A stretch of DNA of 64,000 nucleotides, taken from NCBI GenBank assembly GCA_034509925.1, contig CM067529.1, positions 62,001 to 126,000 of the forward strand, in the 5' to 3' direction. Under the pieces are notes generated by a model. The model was not told where the DNA came from and did not search any database. It worked only from the letters and a program-made list of their open reading frames with translations. Shown here one piece after another: positions 30,701 to 43,200 of this stretch. Position 1 is the stretch's first letter, and each line of letters opens with the position of its first letter. The DNA comes from Hirudinaria manillensis. Its lineage: Eukaryota; Annelida; Clitellata; Hirudinida; Hirudinidae. Both the position numbers and the translations under genes were made by a program.

Positions 30701-33700
30701 AGTTCGGCGTATCGAGAAAAGCGATCGGAGTGAAACGATATTAAGCTATTGCAGTGCCTCTCGGAAATATCCCGTGGGTTTTGGAGTCGACGATTTCACG
30801 AGGTAAAGAGCTCCGCACCGACGCGATAAGTTTGGCGACGAACGGTCCGAGCGAAGAGTACGGCATCCGTGTCTGTTGTGTTGACAGAGTGTAGACTTTA
30901 ACTTGAAATGGTGTCTCCTGATGGTGGTCAGATATGTAGATGGTTTGTAACGAAAATTTAATTTTAAGCCTTAGGCGACCATCCAGGTCAGGGGCCAGGC
31001 TTAGATGGACAAATAGCGACATTAAATTTCGAAGCCAGTCGTGTCGAGCTCGCAGTCTTCATTCGACACTTCGGACCGATATAAATTTTTTCACTTTTTA
31101 AGGTTCAACCTCGACAATGGAAACGGGGAGGAATTGGGAGGAGTCCTGGGTTTTGCCATCAATTTTGCCACTCTCCGCAGCCTGCTTCTTGGTCACGTTT
31201 GGACGGGTGCATTCGTCTTCCTGGTCCGTCCACGGGACTTAATAGTAAAGTGCTACACCGGACTAATAACGACGACCGAGGTCCGTGCTACGATTATACC
31301 TTCGATGTTTTTATTAGGATGAATTTTTTTCTTTGTTTTGCATCAGTCATGATTGTGGTCATTTTGTCAAATGATTTTAAAACTTTTCTCCAATATAAAC
31401 TTTTCTATTCTTTTGTCAAGTTATGTCATGTTCACTACATTTTGGTATTAAAAACAATCCATCTTTCTCAATTCTTTTTGAGACTTTTAAGAAACCTTTT
31501 TCTGTCTTGACTCGGTCAAAGATTTTAAAATTATTAGTACACTACTTAATGTAATCAAATACCACAGGAAGTAAAAGAAAATATTTCATGATTTATGACA
31601 TATTTTTAATAACTTCCAAAAATTATGTTAATTCATAGCATCATTGGAATCGTTTCAATTTTTAGCTTTCACAGTTTGAATTCAGTCTTAATCTTCTCCT
31701 TAATCCTCGAGATGAACTTAAAGAGTTTGAAAACATAGAGCAAGTCGTGACATCCCTGAAATCAGGAAAGGTCAAAGTAACATCAAATCCTGGAGTCCCA
31801 ATGATGTCAAAAGAAGGATCCTTAATGATTGTTCCTGTATCTGCATCAGTGGATTATTATTTTGCTCCCCTGAAGAGTAGGTATTTAATGAATTGTAATC
31901 CATCTTCCCCAACACCATCTCTTCCCTATTCGTCATGGTATAGCAGTCAATATTGCTGGTATTTTTAATTTTCATTAATTAAAAAACTGTATTGAAGACC
32001 TCCACATTTGTTTATTTGAAGTTACCTATTAAGTTCCATTCGGATCCACTACATCAATTATTTTATTCACAAAAATAAATAAATTCAAAAAATTCAAAAA
32101 ATTGTATTTCAAGGCATCAACTATACGTTGGGTTTCATTGAATCTAGAAAGAGAGTTATGATATCCAGCTGCACCGAGCCGATAGCTAAGAGTCGACTCC
32201 ACACGAGGCTCGATTTCGATCCGGGAAGTTAGTCGGCTTTGTTAAAAAATATAAAATAATTAAAATATCTATGCATTACATTACATTATATTATATTATA
32301 TTTTTATTCTTAAAGTTGGAAGAAAATTATATTGGTGTTGCTACAGGACTATTTTCAGCAGTAGCTCTTCTCAAAAGGGCCTTCTGTGATTGGAATTCTT
32401 TCAATCTCCAATACAATTCAAGTGAATGGGACAACCTAGAAGATGACATGAATTCTCATGCATCTACCTACCAGTATTCTCCATGCAATGGTATTGTCAC
32501 CAATCAAGCAAAGTGGGTCCTCGTGAGTCTGTAGAGAGGTGCGATGGTTATCATTTAAAAGACGAATGCGCCGACTTTTCGAGCGATCGTCGCTCGCCGA
32601 ATTACCGGAGAGACGCGAGGATGCGTTCTCGACCCGGCGTCGCCGCCTCGGGAAGGAGCACTCGCTAGAGACCGACAAAAGTTGCTCTGACGTTAAGCTT
32701 TTGGTTCGACAATATCGAAATATGGTTGCAAGAAGTGAATGAGCTGTTTTCAAAAGATTCATTGTTTTCTTAGATTAGAAATAAAGGCGACTTATCAAAT
32801 GGAATCGATCTGGTCATCACTTCCTTCTCTCTTTTCCCTTCTAATTCATATCAACAACAGATTTGTCCTGACCAATGGTGGAGTGCTGAGGATTTTCCCT
32901 GCAGTGGTGATACCAAAATCTGCTCTCGATTCTATCACGAGGTTTGAATCGGCCATTAGAATCGACCGTTCTAATCTTCTTCCCGTTATTGTTGTTTTGA
33001 ATGCACTTGGAATGTTTATTTGTGCACGTTCGGGCCAGGAATTAATTTGTGTGATGACTTGTTTTGGAAAGAGGTTTTTTCTAATAGATTTCCTTCTGAG
33101 TATTTGAGACATTTTTCAACGTGTTGGCATTAGACTTGGATAAAAATGTTTAATATGAGGTAATATTTGATTAACATGTTATTATGTTCAATCTAAATGA
33201 CAAAAATATCAGTAATCATAATCTTTTGAAAATAGTTTGTTTCTCCAACTAGTTTTGGATGGTACAGAGAAGCATTGGAGAATGAAGGTCGCATCGTTCT
33301 GACACAGCAAAGATACTCGGGAAAGTTTTTGGCGACCGAAGAATCGAGTATTTTCATCAGCAAAACTGTGTACTTTCCAGTTAACAACTGTAATACCAGT
33401 TATTCAAATTGTGAGTTGGTTCTTCATTTTACATGTTTTTTTATATTTTTTGAATGCCTTAAAGTACATCTCATTCTGCCCATATGGGGTAATCTGTGTT
33501 TGGAAATTATATTTTACAAAAACTTGGATTGACTAATCGATCGGCCAACTTGTAACCATTATTTTAAATACTTTTTATGTTTATGTTACCTGCAGCCAGT
33601 GATTGTGCTACGTTTGGAGTTTTTGGAGTCACGGGAGTCTTGAAAGATACGGCCATCTTGTTTTCAAAAGCTCTGGAGAAGTATCACACGGAATGCGGAA

Positions 33701-34601
33701 CGAGCGGAACGAGGTCAGCGATTTGGTGACTCGATAGGTATTACCATTTCATCGAGGAAGTCTCTTTTGTTATTAAGTTGCAATAAATTTTGATTCAGTT
33801 GCTACATAACGTCCAGAAATTTGGACGTGTCGGTGGAATTACTACCGATAGTAGGAAATTTTAAAAAACCCGTCAACCTCTTTGAGAGACACCCGTTAGA
33901 GATGTCGTCACTGGTCAAGGATGGCATTGTCACAAATCTTTCTCTTCCTATAGTGCTGTCAACATGTTTTAAACTTGGAGACTTTGCTTACATGGAAAAC
34001 CAGTATGAAGAGGTTTTCTTTAAGAGAGATCAATATAATGTGAGCTTTGACAAATTAACCATTTCATAACATAAAAGCTTGAGTTATTGGTGCTGTAATT
34101 GGACCCAAAGAATTAATATTCCATTTTTAACAATATTAAATGAAAATATGTCAGCTAAATAATTGAAAATTATTCATAAATGTCCAGCCAGGAGGCACAA
34201 AAATGAAAACAAAGCGCCAGTATCAAAGACCTTGCCTCAAATCGGCCTATCAAATGATGATAAATCGTTCCGTGTTCATAAATGTGGACTTCAGCACTAC
34301 CGTGGCAAATTCTCACTGCTTTCACTCGGTCGTCTATATTTCTCCTATACGCAACAGCTCTAACTTTCTCGTGGTCATCCATTCCACCGAGACTTTTGCA
34401 GAAAATTGCGACGCACCCTCTCCGCTCAAGAAGCCCGTCGTGGATGTATTTTACCCTCTTGGAGGCAGATTCGGGAACGTCACCAAATGTGCACCGCCGG
34501 CGTTTGTTCCGATTCCGTGTTTGGTGTCCGTCGGCATTAATTCAAAGTTCTCAGTTAGCATCTTGTTCATGGCTTTTGTTACAAGAAGTTTGTTAAATTA
34601 G
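27745..34601 (+). CDS. Voltage-gated calcium channel alpha2-delta / CACHD1-family protein
   Basis: Extracellular auxiliary subunit that controls surface delivery of Cav channels. The start encodes a signal peptide (MDLALTFAFLFIVDLISAF) followed by a VWA_N-type region. The VWA domain (about 28.7-30.6 kb) has an intact MIDAS, IIIMDTSSSMG (DxSxS), then RPRGGTDLQS and KKSIYLITSGQDRDK. Cache-like segments follow (GGVLGFAINFATLRSLL at 31.1 kb, FVLTNGGVLRIFPA at 32.9 kb). The C-terminus has the late alpha2-delta signature ending in VYISPIRNSSNFLVVIHS, and a hydrophobic tail that could direct GPI attachment. Better-supported exons: 27745-27976, 28102-28243, 28396-28517, about 28744-28928, 29171-29413, 29591-29710, 29877-29999, 30304-30620, 31666-31878, 32113-32229, 32317-32490, 32862-32940, 33250-33410, 33598-33712, 33800-34040, 34188-34601. 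The short exons between 30.7 and 31.3 kb and near 32.6 kb are poorly resolved. Divergent in sequence, so alpha2-delta versus CACHD1 is undecided. Confidence 0.75.
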
Positions 34602-35561
34602 GTTGGCAATGAGGGATTTGCCTTTATAGTTTTGGTGTGTGATTTATTAGATTCAAATCTTTAATCGACAATTGTTTAAATTTTTGTTGGGATGTTCTTA
34701 TTTTGCTTTAAAATTTTGACTTCTATGGTTTCCATTCATTTGTATTTGGTGGCACAACAATGCAAATTTAATTATATTTTAAATGATAGCTTATATTTTT
34801 TTGATTGATTCGTTAGGTATTGCGCAATGCAATTCTGAATATATAATCATCCTCTTAGCGGCTTTGGACACATGAGAGAAAGAAGGCGTTGGATCCATGC
34901 TTATTTTAAGGGAATGGCGAGGGTGTGCCCCCAAATTTCTGATCCAGCGATCGTCCAATATATCGAACTGATAGTTTGTGTAGGGAGGTTATGGTTGCTG
35001 GTTCCTTGAGCGAGTCTCAGGTACAGGTGCGCTTAGCTTTAACGAGTGCTTTATCCGGAAGCCGAAGGGAACTACAGTCACAAAAACATATCTTCTTTTT
35101 GGAAGTTAACTATGTTATGTAGCTAAGTCTCTGAAGTTGGTCTAAGCAAAACAATAGTATCCGCCGGGGGGAGGGCAGAGCAGGCGTAACTTATACACAA
35201 TTTCGAGAATGGGAGCGTGAACAAATTTTTCTCAAGATAAGCAATTTGTTTTATAAACAAATGTCATTCCAACACAAACTTCACGCACAATTTTCTTATG
35301 GAATAGAATTCTTACAATTTTTGAAATAATAAATTAGAGTTTGAATATTCACTAAGTTTTCGTATATGTACTTGATTAACGGAGTTGGATCAAGTAAATA
35401 AATTAATAAATTTATATTGATATATGTTTTTGCGAAAAGTTTAAATTCAAATTCAACTTGGTTTTTATCTTTATCAAACCATAACTTCTTTGTATATGTT
35501 TTTGATTTGGTGTCGTGTGCTGAGTATTTTTGTAGCTGTACGTATTTAATCATTCTCGAGT
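34602..35561. other. Spacer between alpha2-delta-like and NCBP3 genes
   Basis: Tandem-oriented genes on either side. The left part should hold the alpha2-delta 3' UTR and the right part the NCBP3 promoter. Mostly AT-rich; a GC-richer piece at 34860-35050 has no recognisable coding or RNA signature. No TATA box stands out before 35562. Confidence 0.5.
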
Positions 35562-38500
35562 ATGAGCGCCTCTGATTTAAGCATAACGGTGAATGATTTG
35601 GTCGATGTCGAATATAGCTTTGCAGAAGACAGCTATTCACTTAACCGGGACACATCAATTTCACATGAAAAAGTTGATAGCGGACTTACAACTTGTCGAA
35701 TGGAAGACATCGAACCAAGTGATGTTAAACATGTGGACTCAAGTCCCACTGTGTCGGATGTTGAGCGGCTATCTAAAAGAACAGACGAAAAGGCAATTTA
35801 TATTTATCATCCTTTTCTCCCTGGCAGATAAACTGATAAACCACAACTTTGAATATATTGTGAATCTTTATAGACAGTTGTTAGACAATATTTCAACAAA
35901 GCCGGCGAGTTTATAGTCGGAATAGATCCATTTTCTGAGGTGAATTTTTATTATTTTATTTACGTTGCTTTACTACAACTTGTTATTAATTATGCTTTTA
36001 AAAATTCGCCAAACTTGTTTTTCAGGAAGCCAAAGCAAAAGCAGAGGAGAGAATTCGCAGATTTGGACAAGTAGTTAGACCAGAAGACATTATCACAGAT
36101 GATGTGTTGGACAGATTGTATGCAAGGTTGTCGACATTAGTGATCATAACATATTTAATTTCTGTTGTTATCATTGACTTTAATTACCCATTTACATGAT
36201 CTAAAATATTATTAAGGAAATCGCTTTGAAAAATTATCTGAATTTGACTACCAAACATGGCAATAATGCTATTTTATTAATTAAAAACATAAACATTTGG
36301 TTGGTTAGTTTATTTTTTGATGCATGCTGTTAGATCAATGAGTTGCACGATAAGTCACAATGAGTTGATTTTGCAACCTGACCTATTCCAACTGTGAATA
36401 GGGCACCAGATAAATGTTTTATTTTAAACATACTTTTCTCATGATTCATTTGAATGAATAATTAAGGTGCTCAAATGATAACTGAATTCAAATTAGTATT
36501 GAAATGTATGACGTCAATTCCCTAATCTAATTTTATTGTCATAAATCGAAATCGATCAGTCTCGGAATCGACGGTCCGGCGGACGACGGAGACGATCGGG
36601 TACGATACGGAGTCATTCACGTCAGCGGAACGGACGACCTAAGCACGCAAGACATTTTCGATTATTTCCAAGAATTTGTTCCTACATCCATTGAATGGAT
36701 TAATGACCATTCTTGTGAGTGATTTGCTTGTTAAAAAATGGAATTGATAAATTCTTGATCGAGTTTGGTTCGAGAATGCTGATTACGGCGCAGTAACATA
36801 CTTCTCGATAACAATTTGATACGAATTTTACCGATGACGTTTACATTATGCATATTAAACTGTTTGTTGAAGTCTGTTTAAGACACTGATAATATTGTGA
36901 CAGGCAATGTAATATGGTCAGAGGCTGCAACTGCAGCCAGAGCAATGCTCAAGTTAAGCCATGAGATTGAAGAACAAATGAACGAGGATGATTGCTGCCC
37001 CGATATTCCAAAATATTGCCAAAGCAACGTCGGTAATGATGGCATGAATTTACGTTGCTTACGGACATAAGTACACATTGTCGTCGAATGTACTCATCTA
37101 TATTATATTTATATATTATAATTTATTTTTCTATAAATATTTCTTTAATATTATTTATTCATTACAAATGTTATTGTATTTTTATGATTAACTTTTCAAG
37201 ATATTGGAAGTGATTCTATTAACAATGAAGCATTCTTTTTTAAGATGATGAAAAGATGGAAATTGATAAGAAGGTGGATAGTGATGGCGATGACGAAGAT
37301 GACAAAGATAGCGACGGCAGAAGATATAAAGGTCAGTTGCAGTGAGAATAAGATGGGAATAATTTACCACAGCTTTGTTACAATGCTCAGGACGATATTT
37401 ATTTGATTAGTATTTATCATTTTTTGGAGGCCATTAACTAGATGACATTGTTGAGCTAGTCCAGCATTAATCTAATTAGTGAAATAAGATGTTTGGAAGA
37501 AAATTTTGAAATTAAAGATGATTTAATGGCTTCAATTATAGACTTTAGCAAAAAAGGGACAAATAAGCCACCAAATGCTGAGGAAGGTATCAAGAATGAT
37601 ATTACCAGATTGTCTGAAGTAAGGTGGAGAAAGGGTAAACCCCATCCTAAGTCGAAAATGGATTTACACATGAGGTTTGCCACGACCGGTCAGGATCTAA
37701 TTTTGTGATTTCTTGTTCGTAATAATAAGTTAATATAATCCATGTGGTCATTGCTGTCGTGCAAAAGATGAATTGTAGCGGATTAAAGCATTAATTAAAA
37801 TGCATTATTTTAATCTTACTTTTTAATTGTCTTTGAACATGACCTTTTTTGGATGGCAGATGATAAGAAAGAACCCAGAGCTAATTCAAAAAGTATATAT
37901 TACATGAAGCATGGGAATCCAAACTATGGAGGTGTGTCACTTGTTGTTATTTATTTTATTGTATAGTTGTTTAAAAAACACAAGAATTTAAGACCATTGC
38001 AATTCTCATAGAATCTCGAGAATCCAGGTCCATAGAAGCTATAATAATATGAACATTAGTAATGGTGAATTTATAAAGCTCTCCATCTTAATCACTTAAG
38101 GTTGCTAAGCACATTAATTGTTTTATGCCCCTGGAAAACATATTTCTTGATTTCGATGCCATCTCTCTTCTGAACCTTAAGGGGACTCGTACCTCGGCAT
38201 TATATACCTCGGGGCTTCTACGATGGATGTGCACGAAATGAATCTTCTTGAAACTAAGCTGTCTGAAGTAGAAATGTTTTCTATGTTTACAACATGTGTT
38301 AACATTTTATAATAATATATGTGTCTTAGTTAGCATTAAAAGGTTTAAGATTTAATTTTTAGGTTTCAAAGGATTACTAACAAGGGGATGGTGAGATTTT
38401 CTTCAATTTTCTTAATTTCCATAAAAGCCTCATTTTGATGGTGGTCGTGGTCTATTGTTCAGCAAACTGAGGGTCTTGAGGCAGCAACGTAATAAGGTTC

Positions 38501-39137
38501 GACAACCTGCAAGTCAAGATGGACTGCACGAGAAGGAGAGCACTCACAACAACTTGAACTTTGGGCGTCGGGTAGGGGACATTGAACTCGGGAAGAAAGC
38601 AAGGGTTGCATTTAAGAGAAATAGATGGAGTGCTGATGAAGATGAAAGTAATCAAGGTAAACCTATCTGGCTGCTCTGGCTTTATATCTATTTGGTGAAT
38701 TTTCAAGCATCTAGTGCAAACCTTTTACATTTTGTGTAAAAAAGATTGTATGAGATGTGCATTAGAAATAATAATAATAAATTATTTGAATCTCGCATAC
38801 CTCGTTAACAATTTCAATCGAGTCGATGTTTGCTTAAGAAATCGAGGTCCGAAGAGAACGACGCATCGGGGACGAGTTCAATGCTCCGAGGTCGAAGGTG
38901 CCCAGGATGAGGATGTATGCAGACGATGAATACGAGGAAGAAACGGAAACGGACAAGAGAAAACATGCTAGCATCTGGTTAAGGTGAGTGATTAGTTTAA
39001 TTTTTATGTAATTTTTAATTCAATTTTTATGTCGACATCCATAAATTGAAATCGTTTTGACCCAAAGACTCGGAAGCAACGAAAGAGTCGGGCACGGGGA
39101 GAGAGGTCGCTCCAGGGTCGTCCCTTTTAGGAGGTGA
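35562..39137 (+). CDS. NCBP3: Nuclear cap-binding protein subunit 3
   Basis: RNA-binding partner of the nuclear cap-binding complex, acting in mRNA export. Exons after the first: 35874-35939, 36026-36126, 36560-36714, 36904-37032, 37245-37340, 37542-37688, 37860-37931, 38363-38390, 38463-38656, 38839-38983, 39068-39137. Phases close from exon 2 to the stop. Diagnostic strings: NKAGEFIVGIDPFSE, VIHVSGTDDLSTQDIFDYF followed by VPTSIEWINDHSCNVIWSE (the RRM-like fold with the conserved IEW/W positions), WRKGKPHPKSKMDLHMRFAT, YYMKHGNPNYG and KVPRMRMYADDE. These follow the order found in vertebrate NCBP3. Exon 1 starts at 35562 with an acidic Ser/Asp-rich leader; its donor was not fixed. An acidic stretch (DSDGDDEDDKDSDG) lies near the middle. 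Short C-terminus, ending VVPFRR. Confidence 0.88.
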
Positions 39138-40258
39138 TGATGATGGTCGGTGATGTTGCCATTATGGATTCATTGAGTTTCCATCACATGACCTTTGCAT
39201 GTTTGGTTATTTTTTCATATTCAGGGAGACTAACTCTTGCTTTAAAATTCAGTGTGTGGCTTTTGCTGCAGCCTCAAAAAGCAGAAATCACTGATTAGTC
39301 TTTAAATACGCAGCCAAGAATCTTTCGAGTATTTGAAAGATTCTTACGCAACTTATTTATTAAATTTTAAAAGAATTTTCTAAACGAACGAACGAACGAA
39401 CCGTGGATGACCAAGTGGTGCTCGATACAAACCTTTTCGGACTCGAGTTTGGCTTGGGACTGAGTGTGGTGGACAAACATTTTAGCAAAAGTGAATCTAG
39501 AAAATCAGCAATGCATACTTGCTTTAAAAATTTGCTTAAATACTGGATGCTTGTTGCATTCCTAATAATGTAAATCATAATGTAATGTAAGTTGCTAATG
39601 TAATGGTAATGTAATGGTCAGACTCAAAGGAGAATATTTTGTGAAAACTAAAAGCAAGTCTGTGTTTCGCAGACTTCCCAGTCTGCCAACTTCAATTAGC
39701 CAAACCCTATTGTGCACGTCTGAACGTAACGTCTTATTCAACCTACTATTAGTTCTGCAACAAAAACTGGGGGTGTTTCCTGCTCGTTCGGCTACGTTCG
39801 TGCTCGTTTGTACGACGAGTTCGGGAATGCCGATCGACCTTCGTCCCCGGGCATCGTAAACGTCACGTAGTATGTCGATCCAGATTTTTTTTTAATATAT
39901 TACGATGGCCAAAACATCAAATATAATCTTAACGAGACACTTCTAGAGATCAATTTGAATGCTTCTGCAATGTTGAAAAGTGGCAATTATATATTTCAAG
40001 AAAAATAATTTTAAATTAAAGTTATGAAATCAGCCATGAGAGGTGGCAATAACTTACAAATAACAGAAGATTCACTTTTAGTTCACCAACAAGCAGGTGA
40101 TCAAATAATACATCGATAAACGAAATCTTAAGAGTTTAGAGGTAGCAGGGATGATGCCGAGCCGTTATTTTGGCAAACGTTCGTAACGACGTCTGGCGAT
40201 TTTCCTCAAAACATAATTTGCCAGGAAAGAGGAATGTAAATAAAGTATGCGATGAGTT
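39138..40258. other. Convergent spacer between NCBP3 and SGSM genes
   Basis: Holds the 3' UTRs of two tail-to-tail genes. A small A/CGAACGAA iteration is seen at about 39384-39401. CpG-richer sequence at 39770-39860 gives no coding signal. I found no RNA gene or mobile element. Confidence 0.5.
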
Positions 40259-43200
40259 TCACTTGTTCTCGATCAACTCTTGCAGACGACCCACGAGACT
40301 CCTTGCAATGCTCAAAATTTCACTGGCATTGTGTCTTTCTGCAAGCTCTACAAAATCAGTAACTGATGAATAATTCATCAAATTTAATTTATTAATTTTG
40401 CTGCTAAGTTTGAACAAAGCCAAATTTTCAGCAACCTGAAAATTGCTCTAAATTTGTGCATATGATTTCTCAAGAGATAGACCCTTTAAACAGTTCAAAT
40501 TTGAATTAAATGGAACTATACATATAATGATATTTAACCACAATTAAAATAATATTTAGAGTATGTGCCAAAATGTCAGCCAATAAACAATTTAATACTG
40601 AGAAGATGTGCCTGATTAATTCTCCAAGAATAAAGCTCACCATTGAAGAATTTGATGATCTCTGTGAAATCCATCCTGTTGTCGATGATTATTTCCCTGT
40701 AGTATTCCAGGAGAGCCAGAGCAATGAAGAGAACAAAGTGGGGAGAACAAACTTTCTTTGAACTCCAGATGGTTTCCCAAACCTTGAAGACATCACTATA
40801 CACAAGTTCTGCAGGTTCAAATGATTAATGGGATGATGTATTAATTTCAAAGCTGAGGAATGCTATCTCGACCAGGTCGTGTAAGTATAGTCACTTAGAC
40901 GTAAATCATTATGGGTACGTTAGGAGAAAATAAACACATCCAAAATGTATTAAGAGAAAGTTGAATAATGTTTCAAAATAAAGTTTTTCCACCCCTTTTG
41001 AAGTCTAACAGAAACCATCTGTAGCAAAAGTAGAAGTGGGTGTAGTCTCCATATTGCCTCATGTGTTCAAATAGTTCTGGATCCATTATCTGCAAAGATT
41101 GAATGTTGTAATATTTAATGATTTAAAAACAGGGATTAAATCCATTTTTAAATTAAAAAAGAGAAATTTGTTTATTAAAACAATTTTCCATTGCAATATG
41201 GTGATTTACTCTCAGAAAGCCATTATTGCTTTCCATTCTCCTTACTAACCTGGATGAGGGACCTCATATTTCCAAAATGTTGGTCCATAGCATTTCCATT
41301 TGGGAAGTTTGCAGACATCCTTTTCATGTTTTGAGAAAAACAGCTATAGACAATAGGCTCTGACAATAAATAAACTCAATATTACCCATCAGATCATTGA
41401 ATCTGCATAACTTTGATAAAGCGTAGAAGTATAACATTATCAAAAGGAATGTGGCTCTCATAACAATGTAAACTTTGAACAAAATCTTAATCAAGCTAAT
41501 AGAATAAAATTAAACTCATGAAATCTAAATGTAAACAGGATGCTTAACAACCATCCTCAAGAATGACCAGTAATGGAGCAGCAAGATCACACATCCCTTG
41601 GACATAACCCACATCCATGTTGTTCCAGACATATCTTTAAAACATGAAAATTTTTCAAAAAGATCCATTTTTGACTCTGCACTGTCGGGTATTCGAACTC
41701 ACGTGCACATGATGTTTCTAAGCTTTTCAAGATTCGATTGAACGGCAAAGTAGGAATGGTTTCTATCGCATCTGTGCACATCTTTGTCGATGCGGTGAAT
41801 GTTCAGAGCAAAATTTTCTAGCAATTGTATCTGCATAATTTATATTTAGAATAATTTATGCCAGGCAAGGGGATTTGCGACAAAAGATGGCTCAATCGCA
41901 CGTGTCATTTCTCGACAGCATCGTTCTCTCCGTATTGCAAATAGAAATGATATTTTAGACTTCTGAGAATTCTGATTTCATCAAAGATTATTGAATAATA
42001 TGGTCCCAGAAAATTTTTCTAGGTCATGGTAATATAAAATAGATGCATTACATGCTCAAAGGCATCGGACTTACGGAATATGGAACTCCGGAGTCGGTAG
42101 AATTGTTGTTGTTGTTGGCACCAACAATGTTGCTCGAAGATGACACGTCTGAATCTACTATAATCACGATCGACCGCGAGAATTTTTCGGAGCCAAATTA
42201 AAATAACCACGACGATGTAAAAATAAAAACCTGAGTCGAGCTTCATAGAGTCTGTCGAATCCAATGAAGTATCGTCGCTGATGGTGAACTTTGCTCTCCC
42301 ACTGCCCTCTAAAAACGATTTATTACAATTACATTAAGAATAATAATTAAATATTATACAACATTATAGGTCATAATATTATTACTTAATGCATTTGTTA
42401 AATTATCAATCATTATTAATAATTATTAACATAATTTATTATCATGTTCTTAGACCATGGTATTGTATCCAAAAGTAAAATAAGATGATCACATGTGATC
42501 AAACTAATTGAGCCTTAAAAAAGGTGATACTTAAAAAATGTCTAATTACTTGACTTCTCCAACATTCTTTTGGCATGTATATGTTGACTAAAATGATGAG
42601 GATGCTGGTGTGCTCTCTGGATGGCTGTGGAAGAAGATGAAGATGATGAAATCAGCGACGAAAGTGAGGAGGAGGACAAATCTTCGGAGGGAGAAATTTC
42701 AATCGCCGCCTCGCCGGTCGCGGTGCAACGGACAGCAGCAGCACTCGGAACGGACGAGGAGTCTTCGACTCCCTCGACGCTCTCGAACACGTCGCTACTC
42801 AGACTCGACTCCTTCCTCGCGAGGTTCGAACTGCCGCATCCGTCGGAGGGAAGTCGTTTGCAGGGATTCGAGTCGTGATTCGTGGAATTCAAATTAGCCA
42901 TGATGCCGGACGTATGTTTGTCCTTTTCCTAGATAATAGTTAAAGGTTAAAACGAATCGCGTCACGCGTCGAGGGGTGTCGCAGTTCGCCGACGTCTTGC
43001 GACCTCGACGACCCTCACCTGGCACTTGATGGCCTTCTCCGCTCTCGACCATTCGGCCATCTTGGCCTCGTAGTCGTTTTTTACCCGGGAATCGACGTCC
43101 TCCCTCTCCAGTCGGTCGCTGTCCAACCTGTAGTGCTCCAAAAGGAATGGCCACACCTGTAATACCAAAAGTAATTTAAAGATTAGTTAAGAGGCATCTA

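Noticed and set aside
40573-40761. Plus-strand frame as a small gene
   Set aside because: Complement of the SGSM TBC exon encoding [18 protein letters not shown], which is strongly conserved.
42610-42897. Plus-strand open frames as a gene
   Set aside because: They are antisense to the Ser-rich exon of the SGSM gene, whose frame fits the gene order and splice sites.
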